DNA of 63,154 nt from Opitutales bacterium (GTDB lineage Bacteria; Verrucomicrobiota; Verrucomicrobiia; Opitutales; T3Sed10-336): assembly GCA_022565335.1 (NCBI GenBank), contig JAIUMY010000005.1, forward strand, positions 1 to 63,154, read 5' to 3'. A model generated the notes under the pieces. The model was given only the letters and a program-made list of their open reading frames with translations, did no database searches and was not told the origin of the DNA. Made by a program: the position numbers and the translations under genes. Shown in pieces: positions 15,355 to 25,219 of the stretch (its first letter is position 1; each line of letters starts with the position of its first letter).

Positions 15355-17991
15355 TCATTTCAGCAGTTTGCGGACTAAAACAAGTCCGGTGCCCAGAGAG
15401 ACCACCATTCCCGCCAAGAGCAATCCTGCGGAAAACAGAGCGATTTCCCCGACCGGAACCGCCCACAAAAGGGTCCACCCAAAGGATTGTTTATTGATCA
15501 CCTCAATCAACAACCACCCCAAACCAAAACTAAAAAGCAGCCCGCCACTCAGTCCGACAATCGTAATCCCTGTTCCCTCAATCGCCGCATTACTGGCAAT
15601 TTCGCCGCTGGTTAGGCCCAAGTTGCGCAGAATTTTCAATTCTTGCACGGCCTCCCGGAATATGGCTACAAGCGTTAGGGCCAAACCTAACAGGGCGACC
15701 AGAAGGGCTATAAATTTCAAAGCATGGGTGATTCCGAAGGTTTGCCGAAAAATCCCCTTAGCGGTCTCCCGTAAGGCCTCGTTGCTACGAAACGCCAATC
15801 CGGGAAATTCTCCGGACCATTTTTCCGCCAAAAGCTCGGGATCCTCCCCTTCCCGCAAAAACAGGGTTAGATTGGTTAAATTCTCCTCGCCCAGCCATTG
15901 GGAAAGCCACCGGCGGTCCACCAGCAGGGCTCCTTGCTCGTTTCCATATTCCGCTTGAATCCCTTTGATCACCACCGATTGCTGACCTTCCTGAGAGGGC
16001 ACTTCAAGAACATCGCCCACTCCAACCCGGAAGCGCTCGGCAAAGGCCTCGTTACTAATCGCCGGAACCAAGCCTTCAGGGGTTCGTTTCAACCAATCCA
16101 CCTCTCCACGGGGTCGCTCAATCCACAAAGGGGTTTGCCATTCATCAAGCAGCGTTAAATCGGAGCTGGTCAAAAAAGTGGTGGTCCCTTCGATCTGAAT
16201 TCGCACGGAGCGGAATGGATCAGCAGCCACAACTTCCGGCCTGTTCGCCAGCGAACGCCACCTCTCAGAGGATATAAAATGATCGCTTTCCGGGCCCTGA
16301 GCACCAAGTGCGTTAATGTAAAGATCCGCGCGGAAACGATGCTCCAACCATCGTTCCACCGTATGCTCAAAACTTCCCACCAGAAGAGTCATCCCTCCGG
16401 CCATACTTACGGCAATGAATAAACCAGCCGCCGCCAAACGGTGACGTGTGGTAGCCCTGTGCAAACGGGAAACCCCTGGACGGAGAACCGGCTTCCATCG
16501 AGTCACCAAATCCCTTCCCCAGCGCCCCAGAGGAGGAAATAGCGTTCCGATCAAAAAGGTTCCTCCAATCAACCAGAGAAAAGCGGTAAGGTACCCGCCC
16601 GCCGGGAAACGGGCCCCTCCATCAAGCACCAAGGGCGGAAAAAAGGTCAGCAAATAGCCTACTCCCACCATAAGTAAACCGGGCCAGGGGCGCCGCAACA
16701 GAGCCAGCCCCGGAGCCTTGTTTCCTTGCATTAGAACTTGCGCCGCAGGCGTTCGCAAAGCATCCCGCAAAGGAATTAACCCGGCCACCAGACTCGCCCC
16801 CACCCCAAGCAAAAAACCACTCAGAATATCAGCTCCGGTCCATTGCACCCGATAGGTCCCCCCACCTTGATATAAGGTGTTGATCGTTTGTCCCACGGCA
16901 CCCACCGTGAGCTGTGCCAGCAATCCTCCCAGCAAGACGCCCAAAGCACTCCCGACCAACCCAAGCAATAAAATCTCCCCCAACCACATTTTACGAAGAT
17001 CACCATCAGTCATCCCCAGCGAGCGTAGTATCCCGATTTCCAAACGCCGCCGGACCACCACCGCATCGAGAGCCTGGGAAATCAGAAAAATCCCGGTTAA
17101 GAGCGCAATAAGCGATAAAATGGTCAAATTCAGACGGAAGGCCGCCGTCATCGAAGCGGTCTCGTTTTCCCGGAATTCCGGAGGACGATACACCCAGGCA
17201 AGGTCATCCCCGGACAACACCCCCGCAAGCCGTTCCTGCCCTTGTAAGGTTAGATGTTCCGCCCCTTGCCAAACCAAATCGATCCGCGACAAGAATTCCT
17301 TCTGCCCGAGCAACCGCATCAACCCGGAAATATCCATGACCATTACATTTTCGGGAGCCGACACTTCCGCCCGTTGTTCCGGGAGGATCCCGGCGATCCT
17401 GAGATCATGATGCTGGTCACGGATCAATAAGGAAATCTCGCTACCGGGATTTTTGTCCAGCCGCCGGGCCAAGGCGCCGGAGATAAATACCTCGGGCGCG
17501 CCGCGCAACCTTTCCCGAAAAACCCCTTCCTCCTCCCCTTCCCCGGGACCGGAGAGAATACGTTCCCCATCGGGAGCGCGCGGATTCAAATTTTGGATAC
17601 CGAGAAGGTCCAACCCTAATAACCGCATTGTCGGGGCGCGCCCGAATTGCCCCTCAACCGCATCCAAGTCTCGTTGCGCCACCGCTGTAGTTTCGAGGAT
17701 TGGGATAGCGTGAACGGCTTTGGGACCCAGTTTTTGTCGCACCTCGCGAAGAGCCTCCAGCGGTAAATTCCCCGACAAGGGTTCAATGGACCCGTCCACT
17801 TGGCCGCGAACGGCTACCGCGAAATCACCAAAGCTCTCCACTGCCGCCCGATTGGCCAGACGGATGGACAGGTACGTCGCTACCCCCAAAGCCAAAATAA
17901 ACAATAACAAAAGAGTTTGCCAGGGGGTTCGACGCCAATGCCGAAGGGTAAAAAGCGTCCATTGACGAACTAAGCCGGGTCCACCCTTCAT
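15355..17991 (-). CDS. ABC transporter permease, YbbP-like (two FtsX domains)
   Basis: An 878-residue inner-membrane permease. A first helix (TLLLLFILALGVATYLSI) is followed by a large MacB-type periplasmic domain, then a triple-helix FtsX domain (residues about 310-430), a central pair of helices, a second periplasmic domain, and a C-terminal FtsX domain. This duplicated layout matches YbbP-like permeases (COG3127), not LolC/E, which are about 400 residues. The start is the ATG at 17991, which overlaps the ATPase stop as ATGA; a longer frame reaching 18072 would overlap the ATPase by 85 bp. Likely cargo is a lipid or lipid-like molecule, but this is inference. Confidence 0.86.
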   Translation of the reverse strand: MKGGPGLVRQWTLFTLRHWRRTPWQTLLLLFILALGVATYLSIRLANRAAVESFGDFAVAVRGQVDGSIEPLSGNLPLEALREVRQKLGPKAVHAIPILETTAVAQRDLDAVEGQFGRAPTMRLLGLDLLGIQNLNPRAPDGERILSGPGEGEEEGVFRERLRGAPEVFISGALARRLDKNPGSEISLLIRDQHHDLRIAGILPEQRAEVSAPENVMVMDISGLMRLLGQKEFLSRIDLVWQGAEHLTLQGQERLAGVLSGDDLAWVYRPPEFRENETASMTAAFRLNLTILSLIALLTGIFLISQALDAVVVRRRLEIGILRSLGMTDGDLRKMWLGEILLLGLVGSALGVLLGGLLAQLTVGAVGQTINTLYQGGGTYRVQWTGADILSGFLLGVGASLVAGLIPLRDALRTPAAQVLMQGNKAPGLALLRRPWPGLLMVGVGYLLTFFPPLVLDGGARFPAGGYLTAFLWLIGGTFLIGTLFPPLGRWGRDLVTRWKPVLRPGVSRLHRATTRHRLAAAGLFIAVSMAGGMTLLVGSFEHTVERWLEHRFRADLYINALGAQGPESDHFISSERWRSLANRPEVVAADPFRSVRIQIEGTTTFLTSSDLTLLDEWQTPLWIERPRGEVDWLKRTPEGLVPAISNEAFAERFRVGVGDVLEVPSQEGQQSVVIKGIQAEYGNEQGALLVDRRWLSQWLGEENLTNLTLFLREGEDPELLAEKWSGEFPGLAFRSNEALRETAKGIFRQTFGITHALKFIALLVALLGLALTLVAIFREAVQELKILRNLGLTSGEIASNAAIEGTGITIVGLSGGLLFSFGLGWLLIEVINKQSFGWTLLWAVPVGEIALFSAGLLLAGMVVSLGTGLVLVRKLLK

Positions 17992-18710
17992 CCAGCCGTT
18001 TCCTCCTCTTTCCTTTCTTCCTCCGGCGGCCCGGCCAAAACACCATCCTCCAGACGCAAAATCCGGTGACAAATCCTGGTTGACCGCTCGTCATGCGTCA
18101 CCATGACCATCGCTACCGCGTGTTTCTCCGAAAGTTGTTCCATTAGGTTTAACACCGCATCACCTGTTTTCCGATCCAGATTACCGGTGGGCTCATCGGC
18201 CAGAAGCAAGGGCGGTCCAACCGCCAGGGCACGCGCTACCGCCACCCGTTGCTGTTCGCCGCCACTCAAGGTCTCCGGGTAAGCCCCCGCCCGATGGCCA
18301 ATTTGGACCTCCTCCAACAACTCCCCTACTCTCTCCCGAATCTTTTCTTGGGACCATCCCGCCAACTCCATCGGGAAACCTATATTTTCTTTTACCGTGA
18401 GCGTTGGTAAAAGATGAAAGAACTGAAAGACGGTACCAATTGTACGGCGACGCAAACCCGCCAGTTCGTCCGCCGAAAGCGTAGCTAAATTGTTACCCGA
18501 TAAAAGAATCTCACCCTGATCAGGTTTCTCTATCCCCCCCAAACAGTTGAGTACCGTTGATTTTCCCGACCCGGAGGGACCCATCAGGGCGATTCGTTCC
18601 CCCTTGGCAACCGTAAAGTCCAATCCCCGAAGAACCACCGTTTCCCCGAAAATCTTGCGTAAACCACGGACGTCGAGAAGGGTTTGGGATTTCTGATTTT
18701 GAAGGCTCAT
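17988..18710 (-). CDS. ABC transporter ATP-binding protein, YbbA/LolD type
   Basis: A 240-residue ATPase that powers the adjacent permease. Walker A is GPSGSGKST, the signature is [15 protein letters not shown], Walker B is [12 protein letters not shown], and the H-loop is MVTHDERS. The ATG at 18710 gives [19 protein letters not shown]; an upstream TTG at 18743 is unlikely. The C terminus ends in an acidic/basic run ([13 protein letters not shown]) before the ATGA overlap with the permease, so the two are co-translated. The MacB/LolD/YbbA group typically acts by mechanotransmission across the envelope. Confidence 0.92.
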   Translation of the reverse strand: MSLQNQKSQTLLDVRGLRKIFGETVVLRGLDFTVAKGERIALMGPSGSGKSTVLNCLGGIEKPDQGEILLSGNNLATLSADELAGLRRRTIGTVFQFFHLLPTLTVKENIGFPMELAGWSQEKIRERVGELLEEVQIGHRAGAYPETLSGGEQQRVAVARALAVGPPLLLADEPTGNLDRKTGDAVLNLMEQLSEKHAVAMVMVTHDERSTRICHRILRLEDGVLAGPPEEERKEEETAG

Positions 18711-18813
18711 GTTGTAAGTTGCTTTAGCTCGCTTCAAAAGCAAGCCATGGTCGAGACCTTTTCAATTTTGACCGGAAACCTATCTGCCCTAATCAACCAA
18801 ACTGGGAACGTTT

Positions 18814-19740
18814 TCACTCTTTATCCGTCAGGGCTTTTTCACAGGCGGTTCGCATAGGAGCTACCGGAACCGGTTCCCCGGTCCAAATTTCCAAGGCCTT
18901 GACCCCCTGCCAAACCAACATCGCCATCCCGTTGGCAGCGGGAATCCCCGCCTCCAGGGCCGCCTGCATGAGCAAGGTCTCTGGTGGACTATAGATCATG
19001 TCATAGATTCCACGACAGGCTGAAAGTTTTCTCGGATCGATCGGCAAGGGATCCTTCACTTGCATCCCCACCGAGGTTGAATTTACCACGAGAGCCCCAG
19101 CCGGGAGGCCTTCGTAAGGGATGTTTTTCAACGAAAAAGTACGTATTCTAGTCTGCGGAGACCACTCTCTCAAGGCTCCTACCAAAGCTTGCAAACGTTC
19201 CTGATTGCGATTGCCAATCCACAAATCGCTCGCCCCTTGCTCCAAACATTGCGCCGCCGCCGCCCTCGCCGCTCCCCCCGCTCCCAGTAAAATCACCGGA
19301 CATTCGGTGAGCGATAGCCCCAGCGTTTCCACCACCGCTTTTTGTAAGCCAAACCCATCCGTGTTGTCGCCAGTGTAGATGTCTCCCTTACGTTTCAATG
19401 TATTAACCGCCCCCTTTCGGCGGGCTCCACCAGTCACTTCGGAAAGAGCCGGCAATACAACCGTTTTATGAGGAATGGTACAATTTAACCCGAGAAACCC
19501 CTTTTCCGCAAATAAAGGCAAACTCTCAATCAGCTTTTCCGGGGGAACTTCAAACTTGTAATATGCCCATTCCCGGTATTGGGGATTTTTACGCGACATC
19601 TCTTGCAGCGCGGCATTGTGCATGGGTGGACTGACCGAATGTTTAACGGGATAGCCGAGCACCGCCAGGGGCGAAGGCCCGAAGTCCATCTTACCCAAAT
19701 CACTTACCTGGTATACTTGCGCCGAATCAGGGTTGGGCAT
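18814..19740 (-). CDS. aroE: Shikimate dehydrogenase
   Basis: Reduces 3-dehydroshikimate to shikimate with NADPH. 308 residues from the ATG at 19740; an in-frame extension to 19818 lies inside the upstream gene and is rejected. Motifs: LGYPVKHSVSPPMHNAAL (substrate-binding Ser pair), NCTIPHKTVVL (catalytic Lys), NTDGFGLQKAV (Asp), LLGAGGAARAAAAQC (nucleotide loop) and MLVWQGVKALEIWTG. The N terminus is about 25-30 residues longer than E. coli AroE. It overlaps the upstream SirB1-like gene by 14 bp. Other pathway genes, tyrA and aroA, lie 8 kb away on the other strand. Confidence 0.93.
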   Translation of the reverse strand: MPNPDSAQVYQVSDLGKMDFGPSPLAVLGYPVKHSVSPPMHNAALQEMSRKNPQYREWAYYKFEVPPEKLIESLPLFAEKGFLGLNCTIPHKTVVLPALSEVTGGARRKGAVNTLKRKGDIYTGDNTDGFGLQKAVVETLGLSLTECPVILLGAGGAARAAAAQCLEQGASDLWIGNRNQERLQALVGALREWSPQTRIRTFSLKNIPYEGLPAGALVVNSTSVGMQVKDPLPIDPRKLSACRGIYDMIYSPPETLLMQAALEAGIPAANGMAMLVWQGVKALEIWTGEPVPVAPMRTACEKALTDKE

Positions 19741-20596
19741 GGCGACGATAGATTTCTGCGAATTCCTTTCGGAATCGCTCAAAAAGCCTGGATTCGTCAA
19801 TTCGTCCCTCCCGGGCAAAGGCCACGTTTAAAGACTGACAATACGTCGTGAGAATCTCTCCCACCGGTGTAGGAGCCAACTCCATCTCCGACACACTGGC
19901 ATCTTCTCTCTGTAAGTTGGCCAGAACTTCCGATCCCCAGCGAAGGGATCCACTCGCGTGAACATCAACAAAAAACGGTTCCTTCCCCTCATAACAACCC
20001 AATAGAAAATGCCCCGGTGCCTTTACGGTCTCCAGTCCCAGACGGCACCGGGTCGCAATAAGCGCATATAAAAGCATCAGCGTGAAAGCCCCCCCCCGCT
20101 TGGTGTAGAGAACTTCTTGCGGAAGGAGCAAGGAAGTATCTTCTTCCTGGCGGCGAACCAGGCGAAATCCATGCTCGTGGAAAAACACCCGGTTCAAAAG
20201 CTGACACTTCTCCCGCACCGACATCGGTGGCGCAAACAGCTCCCGAGCTCGGGCCGCAATTTGGTCAAGTTTGAAACAAAATTCCGAATGGTTCAGTTGC
20301 GGACTGACCGCCCTGGTCAAAATTAACAAACCCGTTTCCAGCTCGTAATTCATCGAACGGATAAAATCAAGCCCCTCCACCGTTGGGTGATCTCTGGCCA
20401 AAGCCTCTAGAAAATGACGAGCTGCAATGGCCTCCCAACGGCCCAAGGTCACTGCTTGATGGTGTAAAAAATCCAAAGCTTCCTCCCCTGCCCCACGCAA
20501 TTCTTCAAGTAAAGCTTCGCGAACCTTCGGGGAAGGATCATCGGCCAAAACTTGAAAAGCTTTGCGGAACTCTGAACTGAGATTGTTCTTTGTCAC
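19727..20596 (-). CDS. SirB1-like transglutaminase-fold protein
   Basis: A protein of about 289 residues in the SirB1/YchA family, a transglutaminase-like fold with an N-terminal helical segment. ALDFLHHQAVTLGRWEAIA is helical; MSVREKCQLLNRVFFHEHGF and GAFTLMLLYALIATRCRLG mark the core, followed by HFLLGCYEGKEPFFVDVHASG. The catalytic Cys of true transglutaminases is not evident, as in other SirB1 proteins, so activity is doubtful. I place the start at GTG 20596 (VTKNNLSSEF); a TTG at 20656 is in frame upstream. It overlaps aroE by 14 bp and is divergent from cysS. Confidence 0.76.
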   Translation of the reverse strand: MTKNNLSSEFRKAFQVLADDPSPKVREALLEELRGAGEEALDFLHHQAVTLGRWEAIAARHFLEALARDHPTVEGLDFIRSMNYELETGLLILTRAVSPQLNHSEFCFKLDQIAARARELFAPPMSVREKCQLLNRVFFHEHGFRLVRRQEEDTSLLLPQEVLYTKRGGAFTLMLLYALIATRCRLGLETVKAPGHFLLGCYEGKEPFFVDVHASGSLRWGSEVLANLQREDASVSEMELAPTPVGEILTTYCQSLNVAFAREGRIDESRLFERFRKEFAEIYRRHAQP

Positions 20597-20732
20597 AGGT
20601 GTAGTATGCGCCGTTTTTCCCCTAAATGGCAACCCTCCTCGAAAAAATTCCCCCAAAAAAGAATTTCCTCATTTTCCTATCGGCACCATGCCTGCGTTGG
20701 TATACTTTAAATCCCTTTGTAACGAATTCGCC

Positions 20733-22187
20733 ATGCCTTTGCATCTGCACGACACCTTCACCCGACAACTCAAAGAAGTCCGTCCCCACGACGGACAATC
20801 CCTGCGCTTTTATTGCTGCGGCCCGACCGTTTACGCCCCTGCCCATATTGGAAATTTGCGCACTTTCGTCCTACAGGACGTCTTCCGCCGCACCGTCGAA
20901 GCAAATGGCATATCGGTAAAACATATTCGCAACCTCACCGACGTGGACGACAAAACCATTCGGGCGGCCAACGAACAAAAGCTTCCGTTAGAAGACTTCA
21001 CCCGCCCTTGGATTACCCGCTTTCAAGAAGATTGCCAGTCTCTCAATATGCTCCCTCCAAGTGAGGAACCCGCCGCGACCGCACATATCCCGGAACAAAT
21101 GAAACTAATCGAAACATTGCTCGCCAAAGGCCATGCCTACGCCACCGACGATGGTTCCGTGTATTTTAAAGTCAGTAGTTTTCCTTCCTATGGGAAACTG
21201 TCCCGACTCGACGAACGGGAACTCCAGTCCACTGTCCCGGAGGGCCCCCAGGACGCCGACGAATACGAAAAAGCCGACCGCTCGGACTTTGCCCTCTGGA
21301 AAGGAAGAAAACCAGAGGATGGAGAGGTTTTCTGGGAAACTCCCTGGGGCCGGGGAAGACCAGGTTGGCACCTCGAATGCAGCGCGATGAGTATGGCCGC
21401 GCTAGGCTCAACCCTCGACGTTCACGGCGGCGGGGTCGACCTCGTTTTCCCCCACCACGAGAATGAGATTGCCCAAAGCGAGGCCTGCACCGGACAGCTC
21501 TTCGTTCACCATTGGTTTCACTGCGCCCACCTCATGGTCGAAGGTGAGAAAATGTCCAAAAGCTTGGGGAACATGTACACCCTCGACGATCTTACCAAAG
21601 ATGGCCTCTCTCCGCTGATCGTCCGTTTCGTTCTCCTGTCCGGCCACTACCGCCAACAATTGAATTTCACTTTCAACGCTCTGCATGCCGCCAATGAAGC
21701 CTTGCGAAAATTCAGCCAAACCCTTTTGCGCATTATTCCCCGGGCCGAAATTGATCTCGCCACTTTTCGTCACTGGTGCCGCGCCCCCGGCGATCAAAAT
21801 GAACTCTTTAACGAGTCACCGTTGCAAAATGCCTGGAATCTCCTCTGCCGCGACCTGAACACCTCCGGTGCCTGGGGCCAATTAATGAAACAACGCGGGC
21901 GCTGGGAGAAAGAGAAAGATCCCGGTATCTTGCAACGGGACCTGCAAGCTCTGGCCCACTTACTCTACGCCCTGGGCTTGGAACAGCTTCCCTTCGCCCC
22001 GGAAGAGGAAAAAAGCGAACCCGAAGCTCCTGCGGAAATTCAAACCCTCGCCGAAAAACGCTGGCAAGCCAAAGCGAACCGGGACTTTGCCACCGCCGAC
22101 GAACTTCGCGACAGCCTCAAAAACAAAGGCTGGTTGGTTAAAGATTCCCGCGACGGCTACACCCTCCGCCCCGCAACCAAATCATGA
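20733..22187 (+). CDS. cysS: Cysteinyl-tRNA synthetase
   Basis: Charges tRNA-Cys. 484 residues from the ATG at 20733. Class I signatures are APAHIGNLRTF (HIGH motif) and KMSKSLGN (KMSKS). Zinc ligands are seen in FYCCGPTVY, WHLECSAM and PHHENEIAQSE. The C-terminal helical domain ends with FATADELRDSLKNKGWLVKD, typical of the family. An upstream in-frame stretch to 20562 is rejected because the ATG at 20733 gives the standard N terminus. The stop overlaps the ispF start in ATGA. Confidence 0.96.
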   Translation: MPLHLHDTFTRQLKEVRPHDGQSLRFYCCGPTVYAPAHIGNLRTFVLQDVFRRTVEANGISVKHIRNLTDVDDKTIRAANEQKLPLEDFTRPWITRFQEDCQSLNMLPPSEEPAATAHIPEQMKLIETLLAKGHAYATDDGSVYFKVSSFPSYGKLSRLDERELQSTVPEGPQDADEYEKADRSDFALWKGRKPEDGEVFWETPWGRGRPGWHLECSAMSMAALGSTLDVHGGGVDLVFPHHENEIAQSEACTGQLFVHHWFHCAHLMVEGEKMSKSLGNMYTLDDLTKDGLSPLIVRFVLLSGHYRQQLNFTFNALHAANEALRKFSQTLLRIIPRAEIDLATFRHWCRAPGDQNELFNESPLQNAWNLLCRDLNTSGAWGQLMKQRGRWEKEKDPGILQRDLQALAHLLYALGLEQLPFAPEEEKSEPEAPAEIQTLAEKRWQAKANRDFATADELRDSLKNKGWLVKDSRDGYTLRPATKS

Positions 22188-22681
22188 AGAACACCAACCC
22201 ATACTCCCTCCGCACCGGCCTCGGTTACGACATTCATCGCATGTCCTTCGGTCGGCCCTGTGTCATTGGCGGAGTAACCCTCCCCTTTCCCTACGGACCC
22301 GATGGCCACTCCGATGGAGACGTTCTTACCCACGCAATTTGCGACGCCTTGCTCGGCGCTGCCGGAGAACCCGATATCGGAAACCTTTTTCCCAACACCG
22401 ACCCGCAGTATCAGGGTATCGATTCGCAAAAATTGCTGGGACAGGTAAATCGTCGTTTGCGCGAAAAAAACTTTCAGATCATCAATATCGACGCTACCGT
22501 AGTCGCTCAAAAACCTTCCCTGCAAAAACATCGGGAAACTATCGCCAAAACCCTTTCCCGCACCCTTGGACTGGAACCCGGGCAGGTTAATATAAAAGCG
22601 ACGACCAACGAACAGCTGGATGCCATCGGCCAAGGCCTCGCCATTTCCGCTCAAGCTATTTGCCTGCTGTTTCGAGAATAA
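22184..22681 (+). CDS. ispF: 2-C-methyl-D-erythritol 2,4-cyclodiphosphate synthase
   Basis: MEP-pathway enzyme that cyclises CDP-methylerythritol 2-phosphate, feeding isoprenoid synthesis. 165 residues, the usual length, normally a trimer. Metal ligands are in GLGYDIHRM (Asp, His) and HSDGDVLTHAICDALLGAA (third His). PDIGNLFPNTDPQYQG and IKATTNEQLDAIGQGLAI complete the family pattern. One small change is HSDGD where most have HSDAD. It is translationally coupled to cysS through ATGA. Confidence 0.95.
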   Translation: MKNTNPYSLRTGLGYDIHRMSFGRPCVIGGVTLPFPYGPDGHSDGDVLTHAICDALLGAAGEPDIGNLFPNTDPQYQGIDSQKLLGQVNRRLREKNFQIINIDATVVAQKPSLQKHRETIAKTLSRTLGLEPGQVNIKATTNEQLDAIGQGLAISAQAICLLFRE

Positions 22682-22725
22682 AAAACGAAGTTCGGCCTTG
22701 CGGGAAATGTTTTTGCTTCCGAACA

Positions 22726-22755
22726 TTGACCATGCAGCATTTTTCGTGCTAGATA
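22726..22755 (+). promoter_or_regulatory. Candidate sigma-70-type promoter for rpoN
   Basis: TTGACC at 22726-22731 and TAGATA at 22750-22755 are separated by 18 bp and lie 33 bp before the rpoN ATG. The -35 matches five of six consensus bases. The region is short and AT-rich and follows the ispF stop by only 45 bp, so read-through from cysS-ispF is also possible. Confidence 0.4.
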
Positions 22756-22787
22756 GAGAATTAAACAGGATTTTCTGATAATTCTTT

Positions 22788-24248
22788 ATGTCTTCAATTA
22801 GCCAAGGTTTCACGCAATCCCAAAAAATGGCCCAGAACATGGTTCTGGCGCCACAATTGCGGCAATCCTTGAAAATCCTCCAAAGTAGCGCTCTTGAGCT
22901 GCAGACTGTCATCGCCGAGGAACTCGAAGTAAACCCCACCCTGGATGACTCCCCGATTGACTCCGTTAGCATTGAGGAGCCTTTGGCTGACCAAAAAAAT
23001 CAGGACGAGCAGAGCGACAACCACGACTCCTCACCTTCCGACGAATCGTCCGATGAATTCGAGATCCTGCGACAGTTGGATGAGGATTCCCGCGAATTTT
23101 ATCGCGATTCCAATCACACCAACAACTACGACAGCGAAGACGAACGCCGGCGACAGCATTTTTTCGACTCCATGGTCGGAGAAACTTCCCTACAACAACA
23201 CCTCATGGAGCAAGCCAAACTGTCTGGGCTTGATGACCAAGGCTTACAGGCCATGGAGTATTTAATCGGAAGCTTGGACAATAAAGGCTTTCTAACCAGT
23301 CCTCTCAGCGATCTCTCACTCCACTCAAACCTTCCCCTGCGGTCCCTTCAAAAGGCTCTCGAACAATTGCAATCTTTCGATCCTCCGGGAATCGGTGCTC
23401 GCAACCTGCAAGAATGCCTTCTCCTCCAACTGCGAAGCCATCACCACGAGGAATCTTTGCCGGTCCGTTTAGTCAGAGACACTTTTGACCTTCTGATGCG
23501 TCGGCGCGTCCCGGAAATCGCCCGAAAGTTGCAATGCTCCGTTGATGACGTTCAGGAAACTCTCGAAAAGATTTCTGAATGTGATCCAGCTCCGGGAAGA
23601 CGCTTTAGTGATGATGAAAATCGTACCGTCACCGCAGATGTTATCGTCGAATATGAGGAAGGGGAATTTACCGTAACCCTAAACAACGACTTCATCCCAC
23701 GCCTGAGAATTTCCCCAACCTACAAGGAAATGCTGGCCCGGGGGCGCCTCAAAGGGAAAGAGAGGGAATTCATCCGCGAAAAAATACGCTCTGGGAAATT
23801 CTTGATCAGCTCCATAGAGCAAAGACAACAAACATTGGAAAGAATCACCTGGGTAATTATCCGTTATCAAGAGAATTTCTTTAAAGAAGGTGTCTCTAAA
23901 CTACGTCCCCTTACCATGACCCAGGTAGCCAAGGAAGTTGGCGTTCATGAAACTACGGTTTCCCGGGCGATTGCCAATAAATACATAAAAACCCCTCATG
24001 GACTATTCGAAATGAAATATTTCTTTACCCCTGGCTACCAGGGGGAGGACGGCAGTGCCGTTTCCAACAAAAGCATTAAAGACATGATTTCCGCCATGAT
24101 TGACCGGGAACCACCGGAAAAGCCCTTGAGTGACCAAAAGATTGTCAATCTTTTGAACGAAAAAAATATCACCATCGCCCGCCGAACCGTAGCCAAATAC
24201 CGCGAAAGCATGGGAATTTTGCCCGCGAAGCTCCGGCGGCAGTATTAA
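22788..24248 (+). CDS. rpoN: RNA polymerase sigma-54 factor
   Basis: Alternative sigma factor for promoters with -24/-12 elements, needing an AAA+ activator. 486 residues. Region I is Gln- and Leu-rich (QSQKMAQNMVLAPQLRQSLKILQ). An acidic region II with many Asp/Glu/Ser follows (about residues 60-115). The core-binding domain is central, then the HTH, MTQVAKEVGVHETTVSRAIANK. Near the C terminus is the RpoN box, ARRTVAKYRE. Complete. No bacterial enhancer-binding protein is encoded in this window, so its regulon lies elsewhere. Confidence 0.96.
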   Translation: MSSISQGFTQSQKMAQNMVLAPQLRQSLKILQSSALELQTVIAEELEVNPTLDDSPIDSVSIEEPLADQKNQDEQSDNHDSSPSDESSDEFEILRQLDEDSREFYRDSNHTNNYDSEDERRRQHFFDSMVGETSLQQHLMEQAKLSGLDDQGLQAMEYLIGSLDNKGFLTSPLSDLSLHSNLPLRSLQKALEQLQSFDPPGIGARNLQECLLLQLRSHHHEESLPVRLVRDTFDLLMRRRVPEIARKLQCSVDDVQETLEKISECDPAPGRRFSDDENRTVTADVIVEYEEGEFTVTLNNDFIPRLRISPTYKEMLARGRLKGKEREFIREKIRSGKFLISSIEQRQQTLERITWVIIRYQENFFKEGVSKLRPLTMTQVAKEVGVHETTVSRAIANKYIKTPHGLFEMKYFFTPGYQGEDGSAVSNKSIKDMISAMIDREPPEKPLSDQKIVNLLNEKNITIARRTVAKYRESMGILPAKLRRQY

Positions 24249-24381
24249 CCAATAGCAAAAATTTCCCGCTTCAGGGAATAATTCCCACTAAGAATCGTTC
24301 CCATATTACTATAGGCCTCTTTTATCAAATGCCTTAACCACCAATTGTTTCTCTATTCCTCCAACTTAAACCACCTTATTT

Positions 24382-24852
24382 ATGAAAAACCTTGTTTTCG
24401 CCATTCTCGCCGTCGGCCTCGGGGCCTACGCCTTCACTCAATTTGCAGGAGCTAACGAACCTCTCACTGAAGACCAGAAAAGCAGTGCGTGGACCGAAGA
24501 CTACGATGCTGCACTGGCTGCCGCCAAGGAGAAAGATCAAATGATTCTTTTAAACTTCACCGGATCAGACTGGTGCCCGCCCTGCATGCACATGGAATCT
24601 ACCGTCCTTCATGAAGACAATTTCATCTCCGCAATGGAAGGGAATGTGGTCTTGGTCACTCTCGATTTCCCTCGCCGCACCGAACAACCTCAAGATCTAA
24701 AAGAACGCAACCAAGCACTGGCCCAGGAATCGAACGTCAGCGGATTTCCCACTTTCGTTTTGCTTGATAGCGAAGGCAACGAAGTCCGTCGCACCGTGGG
24801 CGCCATGCGCGGCGGACCCGAGGCTTTTATTAAGTGGGTACAAGAGGGCTGA
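24382..24852 (+). CDS. Exported thioredoxin-fold protein
   Basis: A 156-residue protein with an N-terminal signal or anchor (MKNLVFAILAVGLGAYAFTQ) and a thioredoxin_7-like domain. The redox motif is in GSDWCPPCMHME (CPPC), and the cis-Pro is in VSGFPTFVLLDSEGN. Proteins of this kind are common in Verrucomicrobia and likely act in periplasmic disulfide reduction or cytochrome maturation; the partner is unknown. A terminator directly follows, so it is probably monocistronic. Confidence 0.85.
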   Translation: MKNLVFAILAVGLGAYAFTQFAGANEPLTEDQKSSAWTEDYDAALAAAKEKDQMILLNFTGSDWCPPCMHMESTVLHEDNFISAMEGNVVLVTLDFPRRTEQPQDLKERNQALAQESNVSGFPTFVLLDSEGNEVRRTVGAMRGGPEAFIKWVQEG

Positions 24853-24873
24853 TTATTAACCAGCTGGTTCCCT

Positions 24874-25218
24874 TTACAGCCGCGTATCTTCGGATTCGCG
24901 GCTTTTTTCTTTTCGAGGCGCCAGACTTTTGCGGGAAACATGCGTCAAATTCCACTCCTCAGGAGGGAGATCAATGCCTCCTGGGTGAAAAGGATGGCAT
25001 TTGACGAGCCGTAAGCAAGCCAGGATCACCCCCTTCACAAAACCATGCTTCAGCAAACACTCCTTCGCATAACAGGAACAGGTTGGATAAAAGCGACAAG
25101 TTCCCCCGAAAGCACCTAACAAGAAATTTTTAACCGGCGAGAGCGTTTTTTGGTACACCCAGATAAAAGCTAAAGCCAACAAGCGGGGACCATCTCTTAA
25201 CTTGCGCCAAAATACCAT
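24874..25218 (-). CDS. yidD: YidD membrane-protein insertion efficiency factor
   Basis: A 114-residue membrane-associated protein helping YidC-dependent insertion. Family motifs are VYQKTLSPV, CRFYPTCSCYAKECLLKHG and CHPFHPGGIDLPP, with the conserved cysteines. The start is ATG 25218, just past the ribB stop at 25220. A longer frame to 25254 overlaps ribB and is rejected. In many bacteria yidD sits between rnpA and yidC; here it is instead downstream of ribB, an unusual neighbour. The C-terminal tail is charged and overlaps a terminator for the convergent gene. Confidence 0.93.
   Translation of the reverse strand: MVFWRKLRDGPRLLALAFIWVYQKTLSPVKNFLLGAFGGTCRFYPTCSCYAKECLLKHGFVKGVILACLRLVKCHPFHPGGIDLPPEEWNLTHVSRKSLAPRKEKSRESEDTRL
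24878..24908 (+). terminator. Rho-independent terminator of the thioredoxin-like gene
   Basis: A 7-bp stem, AGCCGCG (24878-24884) with CGCGGCT (24897-24903), and a 12-nt loop are followed by a six-base T run. It lies 25 bp after the stop and overlaps the 3' end of the convergent yidD coding sequence. Confidence 0.8.
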
Positions 25219-25219
25219 C

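Noticed and set aside
24249..24275. Hairpin after rpoN as a terminator
   Set aside because: The stem is only 5 bp (TTCCC/GGGAA) and no T run follows.
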